Notes under the pieces: model-generated
The model's input: the letters and a program-made list of their open reading frames with translations, nothing else
Databases searched by the model: none
What the model was told of the DNA's origin: nothing
Assembly (NCBI GenBank): GCA_959020715.1
Contig: CAUESV010000003.1
Span: 1-64,000, forward strand
DNA length: 64,000 bases
Origin: an uncultured Collinsella sp.
GTDB lineage: Bacteria > Actinomycetota > Coriobacteriia > Coriobacteriales > Coriobacteriaceae
Reading direction: 5' to 3'
Position numbers and translations under genes: made by a program
Shown: one piece after another, positions 15,515-23,807 of the stretch
Layout: each line of letters starts with the position of its first letter
Numbering within the stretch: the first letter of the stretch is position 1

Positions 15515-16022
15515 AGTCTCCCTCCAGCCATTCGGGACGCGATTGATACGAGACATCGACTTTGAGCTCAACGTAGCCGCCCTCGGCGGTACCACCCATA
15601 GCCTGCGCAAACGCACCGATCACAGGCAACGGCTTGACCTCGCCGGAAACGGACACGGACGAGACGCTACCCGCATCTGCCCGGCCAAGCTCGATATCCC
15701 ACGACAACGGCCCGCCGGCATGAAAGATCGAAACGTTGGGCACTGCGGCAAGCCGGCGGCGGGTAAACTCCTTAAGATCGTCGTCCTCCGCCGTCGTCGT
15801 GGTCATGAGCCGCGCGGTCTCGGCGGCGGCAGACTCCATGACCGCGCGCGTATAGAGCAGGCACACCGGTTGCAGTGCGAGAAGGATGAGCGTCAGAAAC
15901 GTCGGCAGCAAAAAAGCGGCCTCGACCGTTGACTGCGCCCGGTCCTCACGCGCGATATCAATACAACGCGATGTCCTTAGCGCCCGCAGCGGCGTCGATA
16001 ACCGATGTCGAGGCAACGCCAT
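15486..16022 (-). CDS. TadE-like pseudopilin (first copy)
   Basis: A TadE-type protein: basic leader, REDRAQSTVEAAFLLPTF with the key Glu, a hydrophobic helix LTLILLALQPVCLLY, then a 130-residue soluble domain ending EGDYDSWIATWD. The natural part begins around IDIAREDRAQ, just after the stop of the preceding pilin gene. The first in-frame ATG (16022, MALPRHRL) overlaps that gene by 65 bases, so the exact start is uncertain and could be a non-ATG codon near 15970. Confidence 0.8.
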   Translation of the reverse strand: MALPRHRLSTPLRALRTSRCIDIAREDRAQSTVEAAFLLPTFLTLILLALQPVCLLYTRAVMESAAAETARLMTTTTAEDDDLKEFTRRRLAAVPNVSIFHAGGPLSWDIELGRADAGSVSSVSVSGEVKPLPVIGAFAQAMGGTAEGGYVELKVDVSYQSRPEWLEGDYDSWIATWD

Positions 16023-16176
16023 GGGATGCCGCCCGCTCAACCAGCGCCGCCAAGCGCCCATCGGTGCCAGCGCGCCAAAGCCCCGCGATCGCCAGCACGA
16101 TCGATAACAGCGCCACCGTGACGATGGCGTATTCCACAGTCGCTTGGGCAACCTCTTCACGCAGAACGCCATGCAT
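15958..16176 (-). CDS. Pilin-like protein, 72 aa
   Basis: Basic leader MHGVLREEV, then AQATVEYAIVTVALLSIVLAIAGLW, a type IVb pilin segment with the Val-Glu-Tyr signature, and a short Ala-rich tail. AAGGAGGG precedes ATG 16176, two bases after the previous gene. It is a second Flp-type subunit or a minor pseudopilin, distinct from the canonical Flp at 16705. Confidence 0.8.
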   Translation of the reverse strand: MHGVLREEVAQATVEYAIVTVALLSIVLAIAGLWRAGTDGRLAALVERAASHGVASTSVIDAAAGAKDIALY

Positions 16177-16177
16177 T

Positions 16178-16741
16178 TCACGATCCCTCCTTTGAGCTTA
16201 TTGTTTGCGGGACCAGGCGCACGGCGCGCAGACGACACGAAGCATCGCCAGTATCCGCGGCAACCGTCACCATATCGACCCAGCCGCGTCCGTCACGCAC
16301 GATAGCGCCCCACACGTTTCCCTTGATGTCGAGATAGCCGCTCAGAGCAAGTTGTGCCGTGGGTACCTCGCGATAGGCACGCAGCATATCCTCCGCCGCT
16401 TCGGTCATCGGTCGGTCCTCGGACCATGCAAGCCGGACCGCAATCGCGTTGCCCTCAGGCGAATCCGTCGCAGTGCCAGACCGCTTGTCGAGCGTCCGCA
16501 AAAAGGTTTGCGCCGTGATAGCGACATCCGAATCGTCCGCATCTCGCATCTCATCTTCTTGAGACGCCACCGCCGAATCTGAGCCCAAATCGGAGGCGGT
16601 CCCAGGACGCTGCTGCCGCGCGACGTTAAGCCCCCAAAGCACCGCCGCTATCGCCACGGTCAGGCAAGCAAACACCAGCAGCACCCCGATGGGACGCTCG
16701 CCCTCTACAGGCTGTTGATGCCCTCGCTGATAGCGTTCCAT
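16178..16741 (-). CDS. Membrane-anchored Tad-locus protein, unknown family
   Basis: A 187-aa protein with an N-terminal membrane helix (IGVLLVFACLTVAIAAVLWGL, residues about 18-38), a polar Asp/Ser-rich linker and a C-terminal soluble domain of about 110 residues (ITAQTFLRTLDKRSG through VRLVPQTI). The domain resembles extracellular pilus-associated lipocalin-like folds only in general shape, so I do not name it. The start at 16741 overlaps flp by 37 bases. A GTG at 16684 is possible. Its place between two pilins suggests a role in pilus assembly. Confidence 0.7.
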   Translation of the reverse strand: MERYQRGHQQPVEGERPIGVLLVFACLTVAIAAVLWGLNVARQQRPGTASDLGSDSAVASQEDEMRDADDSDVAITAQTFLRTLDKRSGTATDSPEGNAIAVRLAWSEDRPMTEAAEDMLRAYREVPTAQLALSGYLDIKGNVWGAIVRDGRGWVDMVTVAADTGDASCRLRAVRLVPQTISSKEGS

Positions 16742-16938
16742 AGATCTTGGACCTTGCCCTTAAATGCGACGATGGCGATAATCGCGATCACCACGAGCAC
16801 GCCGACCAAGATGGCATACTCGGTGGTACCCTGTGCACTCTCCTCCTGCAATAGTTCCTTGGCGCGCTGACGAACATGTGCCGCCCGGCAAAACGCCCAG
16901 CCCTGGACCTTGCCAGCAGCGTCAGTCATCGTGTTCAT
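16705..16938 (-). CDS. flp: Flp/Fap pilin
   Basis: The 77-aa major Tad pilin. A cytoplasmic leader ends at ESAQGTTEYAILVG, carrying the class III prepilin processing site with the Glu-Tyr pair. A strongly hydrophobic helix follows (VLVVIAIIAIVAF), then a short tail KGKVQDLWNAISEGI. The leader is longer than usual for Flp (about 37 residues before the Gly). GGGAGG precedes ATG 16938, 10 bases after tadC. The prepilin peptidase needed to process it is not in the window. Confidence 0.93.
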   Translation of the reverse strand: MNTMTDAAGKVQGWAFCRAAHVRQRAKELLQEESAQGTTEYAILVGVLVVIAIIAIVAFKGKVQDLWNAISEGINSL

Positions 16939-16948
16939 GTATTCCTCC

Positions 16949-17590
16949 CTACATCATCCCGCCTGCCCCCAGCAGCGGGCCCAATATGGACAGAAGCAAC
17001 GCCGGCAAGATGAGCGTGCCGGTGGGAATCAGCAGCTTGACGGGTGCACGCTCGATCTCGCGCTCGACCGCGGCGCGATGAGCCGCACGGATCTCGCGAC
17101 TTTGAGCGGCCAGCGTCTCGGCAAGTGGGGCACCCAGGGCGAGCGCCTGCCCCACCGTGATGGCAAAGGTCTCGAGCGCTCGCACGTCCAGGTCGCGCGC
17201 GGCGGCCAACAACTCGTCCTCACGCGTGCCCACGCCCACCTGCCACGACATGCAGGCGCGCTCAAGGCGAAGAGCCAGCACTGACCGGCGGTTGGCGCAG
17301 AAAATCTCAAGCGCCGCATCAAACGAAAGACCGGCCGAAAGACCCAAGCGCACAACATCGATCATCTCGGACACTTCGCCGAGCGACACTCGCGCCGGGC
17401 CGCCCGCTCCAACCGCGCCCTTCACTCGCGCGGTCAGAGCATCGACCACCGAGCGACCCGCGGCAGCGACCAGCACCGCCTCGCGCTTGCAGGCCCCTGC
17501 GATCTTGCGTGCATCCGCCCGATCCAAACCCGTCGCGACAAATACACTCAGGGCGCACAGGCAAGCCGCAACTGCAACCGGGGCGCTCAT
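16949..17590 (-). CDS. tadC: Tad pilus inner-membrane protein TadC
   Basis: A 213-aa type II secretion F-domain protein. The T2SSF domain carries LRLGLSAGLSFDAALEIF and a C-terminal membrane segment LLIPTGTLILPALLLSILGPLL. With TadB it forms the membrane platform for pilus extension. Its ATG overlaps the tadB stop by 4 bases (ATGA). The upstream extension of the open frame is unnatural. Confidence 0.9.
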   Translation of the reverse strand: MSAPVAVAACLCALSVFVATGLDRADARKIAGACKREAVLVAAAGRSVVDALTARVKGAVGAGGPARVSLGEVSEMIDVVRLGLSAGLSFDAALEIFCANRRSVLALRLERACMSWQVGVGTREDELLAAARDLDVRALETFAITVGQALALGAPLAETLAAQSREIRAAHRAAVEREIERAPVKLLIPTGTLILPALLLSILGPLLGAGGMM

Positions 17591-18513
17591 AGCTCCACCC
17601 GCATAATGCGCCGGATAACCACCAGGGCAACGGCGTTGAGGGCAAGACCCAGCACCACAGCGCCCGCGCCGGCAGGCGTCGCAAGACCGCGACGAAAATC
17701 TGCCGAAAGCAGCGCCAACACCGCGCACATGCCCGCCGGCATCGCCGCGACCATATGCGCAGACATGCGAGCCTGCGACGTCTTAACATCCAGGCGGCGC
17801 TTGAGCTCAATGCGCTCCCCCACCATGCTCGACGCCTCGGACAGTAAGTCGGCAAGCGGAGCGCCGGTGCGCTGAGACACCTTAAGCGCCAAGGTCACAA
17901 GCGAAAGACCGGGGGCGTCGATACGCACGAGCAAGTCATCGAGCGCGTCGGTCGCCGAGATGCCGCAATCGATCGCCGCCGCCACCCGCAAAAACTCGTT
18001 ATGCACTGGCTCTTGCGCATGAGCGCCTACAAAGCGCATGCCCTGGGCCAGCGAATGTCCCGAGGCAAGCGACATGGAAAGTGCGGTAAACGCCTCGGGC
18101 ATTGCCTCTTCTGCATCGTGTTGCTCGCGCCGGCTCTCAAAGCCATCCCGAGCGGCACCAACGGCAAACGGAGCAACAAGTCCCAAGGCAAATCCGAGGG
18201 GCGATAACGACACCATCGTTAGTAAAACGCAGCAGACACCGCTCGATAGCAGCAGAAACGCCAAACATCCCGAAGCATCCTCGATCACGAGGCCAAGGCG
18301 ATGCGCCGGAGCCAGCGATGCCCACGAACGGGCGATCTTTTTCAGCAGATCGTTTTTCACCAGCTCACGCGGCAGCTTCTCTGCCACCGTCTCGAGCGCC
18401 TGACGTGCCAGCTCCGCCGGCGGTACCTGCGGCACACGAGGTTCCGCCCCGCACGCCGTCGCGACAGAAAGCCCTGCCAAGCCCCCTACGACGAGGGGCA
18501 CAGCGATCTCCAT
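17587..18513 (-). CDS. tadB: Tad pilus inner-membrane protein TadB
   Basis: A 308-aa T2SSF-domain protein. An N-terminal membrane segment (AVPLVVGGLAGLSVATAC) is followed by a middle pair (LAFLLLSSGVCCVLLTMV, LGFALGLVAPFAVG). The F domain contains EAFTALSMSLASGHSLAQGM, and the C-terminal helices end in ALVVIRRIM. AGGAGG precedes ATG 18513. It overlaps tadA by 28 bases. Confidence 0.93.
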   Translation of the reverse strand: MEIAVPLVVGGLAGLSVATACGAEPRVPQVPPAELARQALETVAEKLPRELVKNDLLKKIARSWASLAPAHRLGLVIEDASGCLAFLLLSSGVCCVLLTMVSLSPLGFALGLVAPFAVGAARDGFESRREQHDAEEAMPEAFTALSMSLASGHSLAQGMRFVGAHAQEPVHNEFLRVAAAIDCGISATDALDDLLVRIDAPGLSLVTLALKVSQRTGAPLADLLSEASSMVGERIELKRRLDVKTSQARMSAHMVAAMPAGMCAVLALLSADFRRGLATPAGAGAVVLGLALNAVALVVIRRIMRVEL

Positions 18514-19814
18514 TCGTCCACCTCCTCTTGTGTGAGCGTCCCCGACCGCAGGCCTTCTGCGATAAACGGCGGCTCGCGGTCAAGCGTCCAGGTGCGCTCG
18601 GCGGCATCGAACGTCACATAGCGCTCGAGCTCTACGCCGCCCGATGCGGCGCGTCGCACCCCCGAATACGAGGAGACGAAGCGCCTGCCATCGGCGTGGC
18701 GCTCGGACATCACGATACCGTCGAGCGCCATGGCAATCTGCTCCTCGATGAGCTCACTCGGCAGGTCGATGCCATAACGTGCAAGCAACGTCAGACGCAC
18801 CACGGTCTCCTGTTCTGAACCCGCATGAAGTGTGGTGAGCGACCCGTCGTGGCCCGTGTTCATGGCCTGCAACATGTCGCAGCACTCGGCACCGCGCACC
18901 TCGCCCACCACGATGCGGTCGGGGCGCATGCGCAGGGCATTAGTTACCAGGTCGCGGATCGTCACCGCGCCCTCACCCTCAATTGAAGCCTCGCGCGCCT
19001 CTAGGCGCACCACGTGCGGATGATGCGCAAACTTGAGCTCGGCAGAGTCCTCGATCGTCACGATGCGCTCGCCGGTGGAAATCTCGCATGACAACGCGTT
19101 GAGCAGGGTGGTCTTACCAGATCCCGTGCCTCCCGCAACCGCCAGGTCCTGTCGCAGCGACACCGCGCACGACAGCAGCTGCGCATACCAAAGCGGCAAC
19201 GATCCCAACCCCACGAGCTCGTCCAGCGAGCAGATGCGGTCCGAAAACTTTCGGATGGTGAGAATCGGTCCGTCAATCGCCACAGGCGGAATCACCGCGT
19301 TGACGCGATAACCCGTTTTGAGGCGGGCGTTGACGATGGGGCTGCGCTCGTCGATACGGCGGCCAAGTGGCGAGATGATGCGGTCGATAAGCACACGGAT
19401 CTGTTCATCATCCTCAAACGCATGCTCGATGGGGTACAAGACGCCGCCGCGTTCAAAGAAAGCCGAGCGGCAGCCGTTGATCATGATCTCGGTAACGGTG
19501 TCGTCCTCGATGAGCGGCTGCAACGGCCCCAAGCCCACCACATCATCCAAAATCTCGTCGATGATGGTCTCGCGCTCGGGCGTCGCGAGATCGGTCGGCT
19601 CCTCAACATTGAGCGCCGCCTCCACCGCGGGACGCAATTCCGAGCGGGCAAGCGCCGGATCGATGTAGGCGCTGATGCGCGCCACCTCGTCATAGCCCAC
19701 GCGGTCCATTACGGCGCGTTTGGTGCGTCGTTTGACGGCACGCCGGCGCCCCGCGTCAACAGGCGCTGCCGCCGCGACTGCACCGGCGGCTTTAATCCTT
19801 GTTTGCAAACTCAT
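18486..19814 (-). CDS. tadA: Tad pilus assembly ATPase TadA/CpaF
   Basis: The 442-aa secretion ATPase that powers Flp pilus assembly at the inner face of the membrane. The central domain has Walker A GGTGSGKTTLLNAL, the Asp box TIEDSAELKF, Walker B RPDRIVVGEVRG and the His box TGHDGSLTTLHAGS. The N-terminal domain (residues about 50-200) holds LDDVVGLGPLQPLIEDDTVTE. The length is normal. ATG 19814 shares one base with the tadZ stop, with GAGGG upstream. Confidence 0.96.
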   Translation of the reverse strand: MSLQTRIKAAGAVAAAAPVDAGRRRAVKRRTKRAVMDRVGYDEVARISAYIDPALARSELRPAVEAALNVEEPTDLATPERETIIDEILDDVVGLGPLQPLIEDDTVTEIMINGCRSAFFERGGVLYPIEHAFEDDEQIRVLIDRIISPLGRRIDERSPIVNARLKTGYRVNAVIPPVAIDGPILTIRKFSDRICSLDELVGLGSLPLWYAQLLSCAVSLRQDLAVAGGTGSGKTTLLNALSCEISTGERIVTIEDSAELKFAHHPHVVRLEAREASIEGEGAVTIRDLVTNALRMRPDRIVVGEVRGAECCDMLQAMNTGHDGSLTTLHAGSEQETVVRLTLLARYGIDLPSELIEEQIAMALDGIVMSERHADGRRFVSSYSGVRRAASGGVELERYVTFDAAERTWTLDREPPFIAEGLRSGTLTQEEVDEWRSLCPSS

Positions 19815-21460
19815 CACGAATCACCCTCGCGCGACCAGGGAAGGCGAATACGCGGGCGTTCGGTGCGTGCTGCACGGTCGGCGACCATATCGCTCCAAGG
19901 GCCGACGGCGCACCCCAGTTCCACGAGCATCTCGCGCGTAGCCTCGCGCACGCTGGTCGCAAAAGCGCTGGTCTGCCCCACTGCCTCGTCAGCGCGCCCA
20001 AACGCCATGAGCGCGGCGAGATCCTGCCCGCCATCGGCGATACGAATCTTGGAGCTCAACGCACAGGCAATCTCAAAGCGCATGGCGACGTCCTCGTCTG
20101 CCCCGCGCGCACCGAACCGGTTGAACACGGCGCTCATGCGCGTGCGCGGCACACCTACTCGACTTGCCAGTTCAATGACGCGCGACGCCGATGTCGCGGA
20201 CGACACCGCCGCATCGCCAACGACCAGGCAACGGTCGCTCGCTGCCACCGCAGCCGCCACGGCGTCGCCCCAAAAGACCGAGGTATCGATAAAGACCACG
20301 TCGGATTCGCGACGCAGGACATCAAGCAGTAGCTCCACCGGACGTGCCATGAGCTCGGCTTGCTCGGGCGCCGCGACGGGACCCCAGAGCGTAACGCCCG
20401 GCGCCACGCGCATCGAAGCGGCTACGATATCCGGCTCGGCGAGCACGCCCGCCGCCGACGGCTCGATAAGTGCCGCCATATCGCGCGGAGCATCGACGCC
20501 TAACAAGTCGTAAAGGTTTCCAAACATCAGGTCCAGGTCGAGCACGGCGGCACGCAAGCCCAACAGCGACGATGTGTGTGCCATGGTGGCAACAATCGTC
20601 GACTTGCCGCAACCGCCCGAACCCGAAATGGCGCAGATGACCGGAGCTCGATGCGGCGGAGCGGCGGCGTCTGCCGGCGGCATCTGAAGCGGCGGGGCGG
20701 GCGTCGGTGACAGCGTCCCCGTCTCCCCCGCCGCAACCACACGCTGCGTCCAAGCCGGCATGGCAGCTTGTTCGGTCTGCGAGGCAGGCTCGTTCTGTGC
20801 AATCTGCTCATGCTGCATCGGCGACAACTCGCCGCACCCGGCAAAGCCCTCAACTTCGTCCAGTTCATCTGCCAGATTCACGCCGTGCACGTATCCCATA
20901 TCTACAGCCGGGGAGTCGCCAGCATGCTGCGCCGGCCCTCCAGCGTCATCGTATACAAGGGGGTTCCGGGGGCGCCGACCATGCTCGGCTTCCGCTTTTC
21001 CATAATCATCAACACGCGGGCCTCTTGTAGCGCGAGGCGCCCCGGGTTCCCTATCAACAAAAGCATCGGGCTCAATCGTCATGCGCCGATCGGAATCAAC
21101 CACTCCCTCGCCCGCGCGCCCGTTGCCGCATATACTGTGCGCAGCGATGACCTCGGTCGCCCCCGCGCGAAACAGCCCCTCGATATCCGACGGATCGAGC
21201 GCTTCTATCAACACGACCACGCGACTCACGCGGCCTTCGGCCGTCAGGCGCGCAACAGTCTTGCGCACATCTTCAGTATCAAACAGAGACGCCGCGATGA
21301 TGGCAGCCCCGCGGCGCGACGGAAACGCCCGCGCCATGGAAACCAGCCCGTCCAGGTCACCCACGCGAAGCACCTGTGCACCCACATCACGGCCCTCGAC
21401 TTCCCGCTGCAACAGCCCGTAATCGCCGCACGCGCAGCACGCAAGCCAGATCGCCTTCAT
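19814..21460 (-). CDS. tadZ: TadZ/CpaE-like pilus localisation ATPase
   Basis: A 548-aa protein. The C-terminal half is a MinD/ParA-type ATPase: deviant Walker A ISGSGGCGKSTIVA and the switch region AVLDLDLMFGNLYDLLG. The N-terminal 110 residues form a receiver-like domain (RVSRVVVLIEALDPSDIE). A long Pro/Ala/Gln-rich linker (residues about 150-290) joins them and is longer than in typical TadZ. Such proteins place Tad machinery at the cell pole. ATG 21460 shares one base with the cpaB stop. Confidence 0.9.
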   Translation of the reverse strand: MKAIWLACCACGDYGLLQREVEGRDVGAQVLRVGDLDGLVSMARAFPSRRGAAIIAASLFDTEDVRKTVARLTAEGRVSRVVVLIEALDPSDIEGLFRAGATEVIAAHSICGNGRAGEGVVDSDRRMTIEPDAFVDREPGAPRATRGPRVDDYGKAEAEHGRRPRNPLVYDDAGGPAQHAGDSPAVDMGYVHGVNLADELDEVEGFAGCGELSPMQHEQIAQNEPASQTEQAAMPAWTQRVVAAGETGTLSPTPAPPLQMPPADAAAPPHRAPVICAISGSGGCGKSTIVATMAHTSSLLGLRAAVLDLDLMFGNLYDLLGVDAPRDMAALIEPSAAGVLAEPDIVAASMRVAPGVTLWGPVAAPEQAELMARPVELLLDVLRRESDVVFIDTSVFWGDAVAAAVAASDRCLVVGDAAVSSATSASRVIELASRVGVPRTRMSAVFNRFGARGADEDVAMRFEIACALSSKIRIADGGQDLAALMAFGRADEAVGQTSAFATSVREATREMLVELGCAVGPWSDMVADRAARTERPRIRLPWSREGDS

Positions 21461-22119
21461 CACTCGTCGCCTCCGCTCTTTTTGCCGCGCGCCGTGGCGG
21501 GAATCGTCAAGCTGACCGTTCCCTTGCCCGAGGCTCCCAGCAGTTCCTTGACGTCTTCGGGGTCAGCCGCCAGCGTCACCCATTCGATCTTGCCCTCGCG
21601 CGTGGAACCGGAATCCTCACTGGTATCGATCACGTACGCACCGCACAGCCGATCGGTTACGCCGTCTTTTTGCACGTACACGTCCACGTAGCTGCCCACG
21701 CCCGCAGCACCGCCGACCGAGTGCTCGGCATCGACCGCCACCGAAACGGCGACCTTGCCCTTAGGCACCTCGAGCATGTGGCTCTCGGCCTTGGTGTAGA
21801 CATTGCAGATCACGGCGTTTTTGGGAATACGCGAAGTCGTCACGTCGCCGCGCACCTGGCGTAGCTCGGTCGCCGCGTCACGCGGCAGCAGACTCGTCAA
21901 CCACTCCTGGGTTATGACATTGGTCTCATCGAGGGTCTCGCCCACATCGATATCGCGCGCCGCGACGCATACCTCGACGCGATCGCCACCGTACTTGGCC
22001 AAGGTCTCAGCCTGGACCTGTTCGGCTTGCGAGCGGATCGACGAGCCGTAAACCATGCAGAGCAGAGCAGCGAGCACGCCCGCGACCAGACTGATGGCGA
22101 TGCGCTTGCTCTTGTTCAC
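21460..22119 (-). CDS. cpaB: CpaB/RcpC-like Flp pilus assembly protein
   Basis: A 219-aa membrane-anchored protein. An N-terminal helix (RIAISLVAGVLAALLCMVYG) is followed by a SAF domain (VEVCVAARDIDVGETLDETNV) and a beta-rich RcpC region (PKGKVAVSVAVDAEHSVGG). In diderms it assists the secretin. Here no secretin is encoded, fitting a single-membrane cell. The start GTG 22119 is chosen because AGAGGAG lies upstream. The ATG at 22134 overlaps that site. It is the first gene of the Tad operon. Confidence 0.88.
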   Translation of the reverse strand: MNKSKRIAISLVAGVLAALLCMVYGSSIRSQAEQVQAETLAKYGGDRVEVCVAARDIDVGETLDETNVITQEWLTSLLPRDAATELRQVRGDVTTSRIPKNAVICNVYTKAESHMLEVPKGKVAVSVAVDAEHSVGGAAGVGSYVDVYVQKDGVTDRLCGAYVIDTSEDSGSTREGKIEWVTLAADPEDVKELLGASGKGTVSLTIPATARGKKSGGDE

Positions 22120-22319
22120 GGCCGCTCCTCTCATGGCAGTGCCGGGCGAATGCCCGTACCACCATTGTCTGGGCGGTCAGAGTGCAAAGCGGCGCAATCG
22201 CAATCTTGGTTTTCGATGTCAAACCAATCGCTGACCAAAAGCTGACCAGCCCGTCAAGCTCGTGGCAAGGTTTTGGTCAGCACGTCAGCAAACTGTATGT
22301 TTCGAAGCTTTTCCGCAGC

Positions 22320-22354
22320 AAAAAAAGCCGTCTCCCGAACAGTTGGGAGACGGC
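22320..22354 (-). terminator. Terminator of rsgA
   Basis: The minus strand reads GCCGTCTCCC-8 nt-GGGAGACGGC followed by TTTTTTT, right after the rsgA stop. Confidence 0.85.
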
Positions 22355-22372
22355 TGTCATAGATAAATTCAA

Positions 22373-23557
22373 TTACAGATGGACATCGGGATCGAGCATT
22401 TGAGCGCTCACGCGCATGGATGACGCCAGATTTTGGAACGTTTCCAGACGCAGGCCGTCGATCTGCCCGGCGTCCTCGGCCTCGCGAACGGCGCAACCCG
22501 GTTCGTGGGTATGCGTGCAGTCGCCAAACCGGCACGCACGCGATGCCTCGACAATCTCGGGGAAGGCGCGTGCCAGACCCCGCTCGTGACCCACGAGCGG
22601 CAAACTGCGCAGACCCGGGGCATCGGCGATCACGCCGGCGTCGCCCGGCAGCGCCACCATCACGCGCGCGACGGTAGTGTGACGGCCCTGGTCGTCGCGT
22701 TCGCGCACACCGCCGGTCGCCAACGTATCGTGGCCCAGCAGCGCATTGAGCAGCGTCGACTTGCCGGCACCCGACTCGCCCAGAATCATGGCGCAGCTCC
22801 CGGCAGGCACGCAGGCACGGACCTCGTCCAGGCCGCGGCCCTCGGCAGAGGACGTCACGATCACGCGCACGTCCGGACCCACCAGGCGGCGCACGCGGTC
22901 CAGATCGCGCTCGAGCTCCTCGGCATCGCAGCGGTCAGCTTTGGTGAGTACCACCACCGGCTCGGCATCGCAGTCGAGCGCCAATACCAGCGAACGCGCC
23001 ACGCGGTCGAGCAGAACCTCGCCGGCACCGAGCGCCTGCACGATTAGCACGCTATCCACGTTGGAGCAGAGCACCTGGCGCTCTCCGCGGGCTCGGCCGC
23101 GCCAACGCTCAAAGCTCGTACGGCGCGGCAGCACGCACTCAATCACACCCATATCGTGCCCGGGAGCGCGGCGCACCGCCACACGGTCGCCCACGGCAGG
23201 CAGAAGGACCTCGTCCTCGCCGCGCGACTTGGCAAACCCCACGGCATGCTCGGCGCGAAAGGTATCGTCGGCGGTCGCCACCAGTGGAAACCCGCGATCC
23301 AAGCGCACCACGGCGCCAAGCTGCATCTGCTCGGGCTCCTCGGCATGTGCGCAGAAATCATCAAAGGCAGTCTGCTGAGCTTCATCGATCGGCAGGTCAT
23401 CAAACGCCGGAACGTCCTGCAGCGCGTCGAGTCCCGGCACGCTTGCCAGCAGCTCCTCAGCAGATGCGGGAGCCTCGGTCGCGAGCTTCCGACGACGATC
23501 GCGCTTAGCCCGCGCCCCCGTCGTCTTTTTCTTCGCTTTAGCCTTAGCCTTGCCCAC
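22373..23557 (-). CDS. rsgA: Ribosome small subunit-dependent GTPase A
   Basis: A circularly permuted GTPase that checks late 30S assembly. The 394-aa protein has a Lys/Arg-rich N-terminus (GKAKAKAKKKTTGARAKRD), an OB domain, then G4 (VVLTKADR), G1 (LGESGAGKSTLLNAL) and G3 (DAPGLRSLP) in permuted order. The C-terminal zinc motif is ACRFGDCTHTHEPGC. A GTG at 23557 is preceded by GGGAGG. The 30-residue extension before it is unnatural. The basic and acidic N-terminal extension of about 80 residues is longer than in the Bacillus protein. Confidence 0.94.
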   Translation of the reverse strand: MGKAKAKAKKKTTGARAKRDRRRKLATEAPASAEELLASVPGLDALQDVPAFDDLPIDEAQQTAFDDFCAHAEEPEQMQLGAVVRLDRGFPLVATADDTFRAEHAVGFAKSRGEDEVLLPAVGDRVAVRRAPGHDMGVIECVLPRRTSFERWRGRARGERQVLCSNVDSVLIVQALGAGEVLLDRVARSLVLALDCDAEPVVVLTKADRCDAEELERDLDRVRRLVGPDVRVIVTSSAEGRGLDEVRACVPAGSCAMILGESGAGKSTLLNALLGHDTLATGGVRERDDQGRHTTVARVMVALPGDAGVIADAPGLRSLPLVGHERGLARAFPEIVEASRACRFGDCTHTHEPGCAVREAEDAGQIDGLRLETFQNLASSMRVSAQMLDPDVHL

Positions 23558-23605
23558 AAGCGCCTCCCAGCACCATAAATCACAACTGAGCAGGTATTTT
23601 CCCAC

Positions 23606-23641
23606 AAAAAAGAGTCGGCCGAGCAAATGCTCGACCGACTC
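23606..23641 (-). terminator. Terminator of the P-type ATPase gene
   Basis: A 13-bp stem (23612-23624 with 23629-23641) with an AAAT loop is followed on the minus strand by TTTTTT. It ends the transcript coming from the ATPase gene, 165 bases after its stop. Confidence 0.85.
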
Positions 23642-23701
23642 ACACACTTTCCCTCAGCCCTTTATCATCCGCGCGGGAGAAAAGCCAGCAACGTCACCGC
23701 A

Positions 23702-23796
23702 GGGCCCGCCCGCCGAGAGGGGTTTCCAAAGGGCACATCCCGCAGCCGCAACGCGGCGAGGACGTGCCCGTGGAAACCCCGCAGGCAGGCGGGCCC
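23702..23796 (-). ncRNA. Long structured hairpin in the 3' UTR of the P-type ATPase
   Basis: Four stacked stems close one on another: 23702-23710 with 23788-23796, 23719-23728 with 23771-23780, 23731-23736 with 23764-23769, and 23745-23749 with 23753-23757. Together they give a nearly unbroken 95-nt foldback between the stop codon (23808) and the terminator (23606-23641). It could be an RNA element or a DNA cruciform. No known family was recognised. Confidence 0.5.
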
Positions 23797-23807
23797 GGAC
23801 AGGTACG

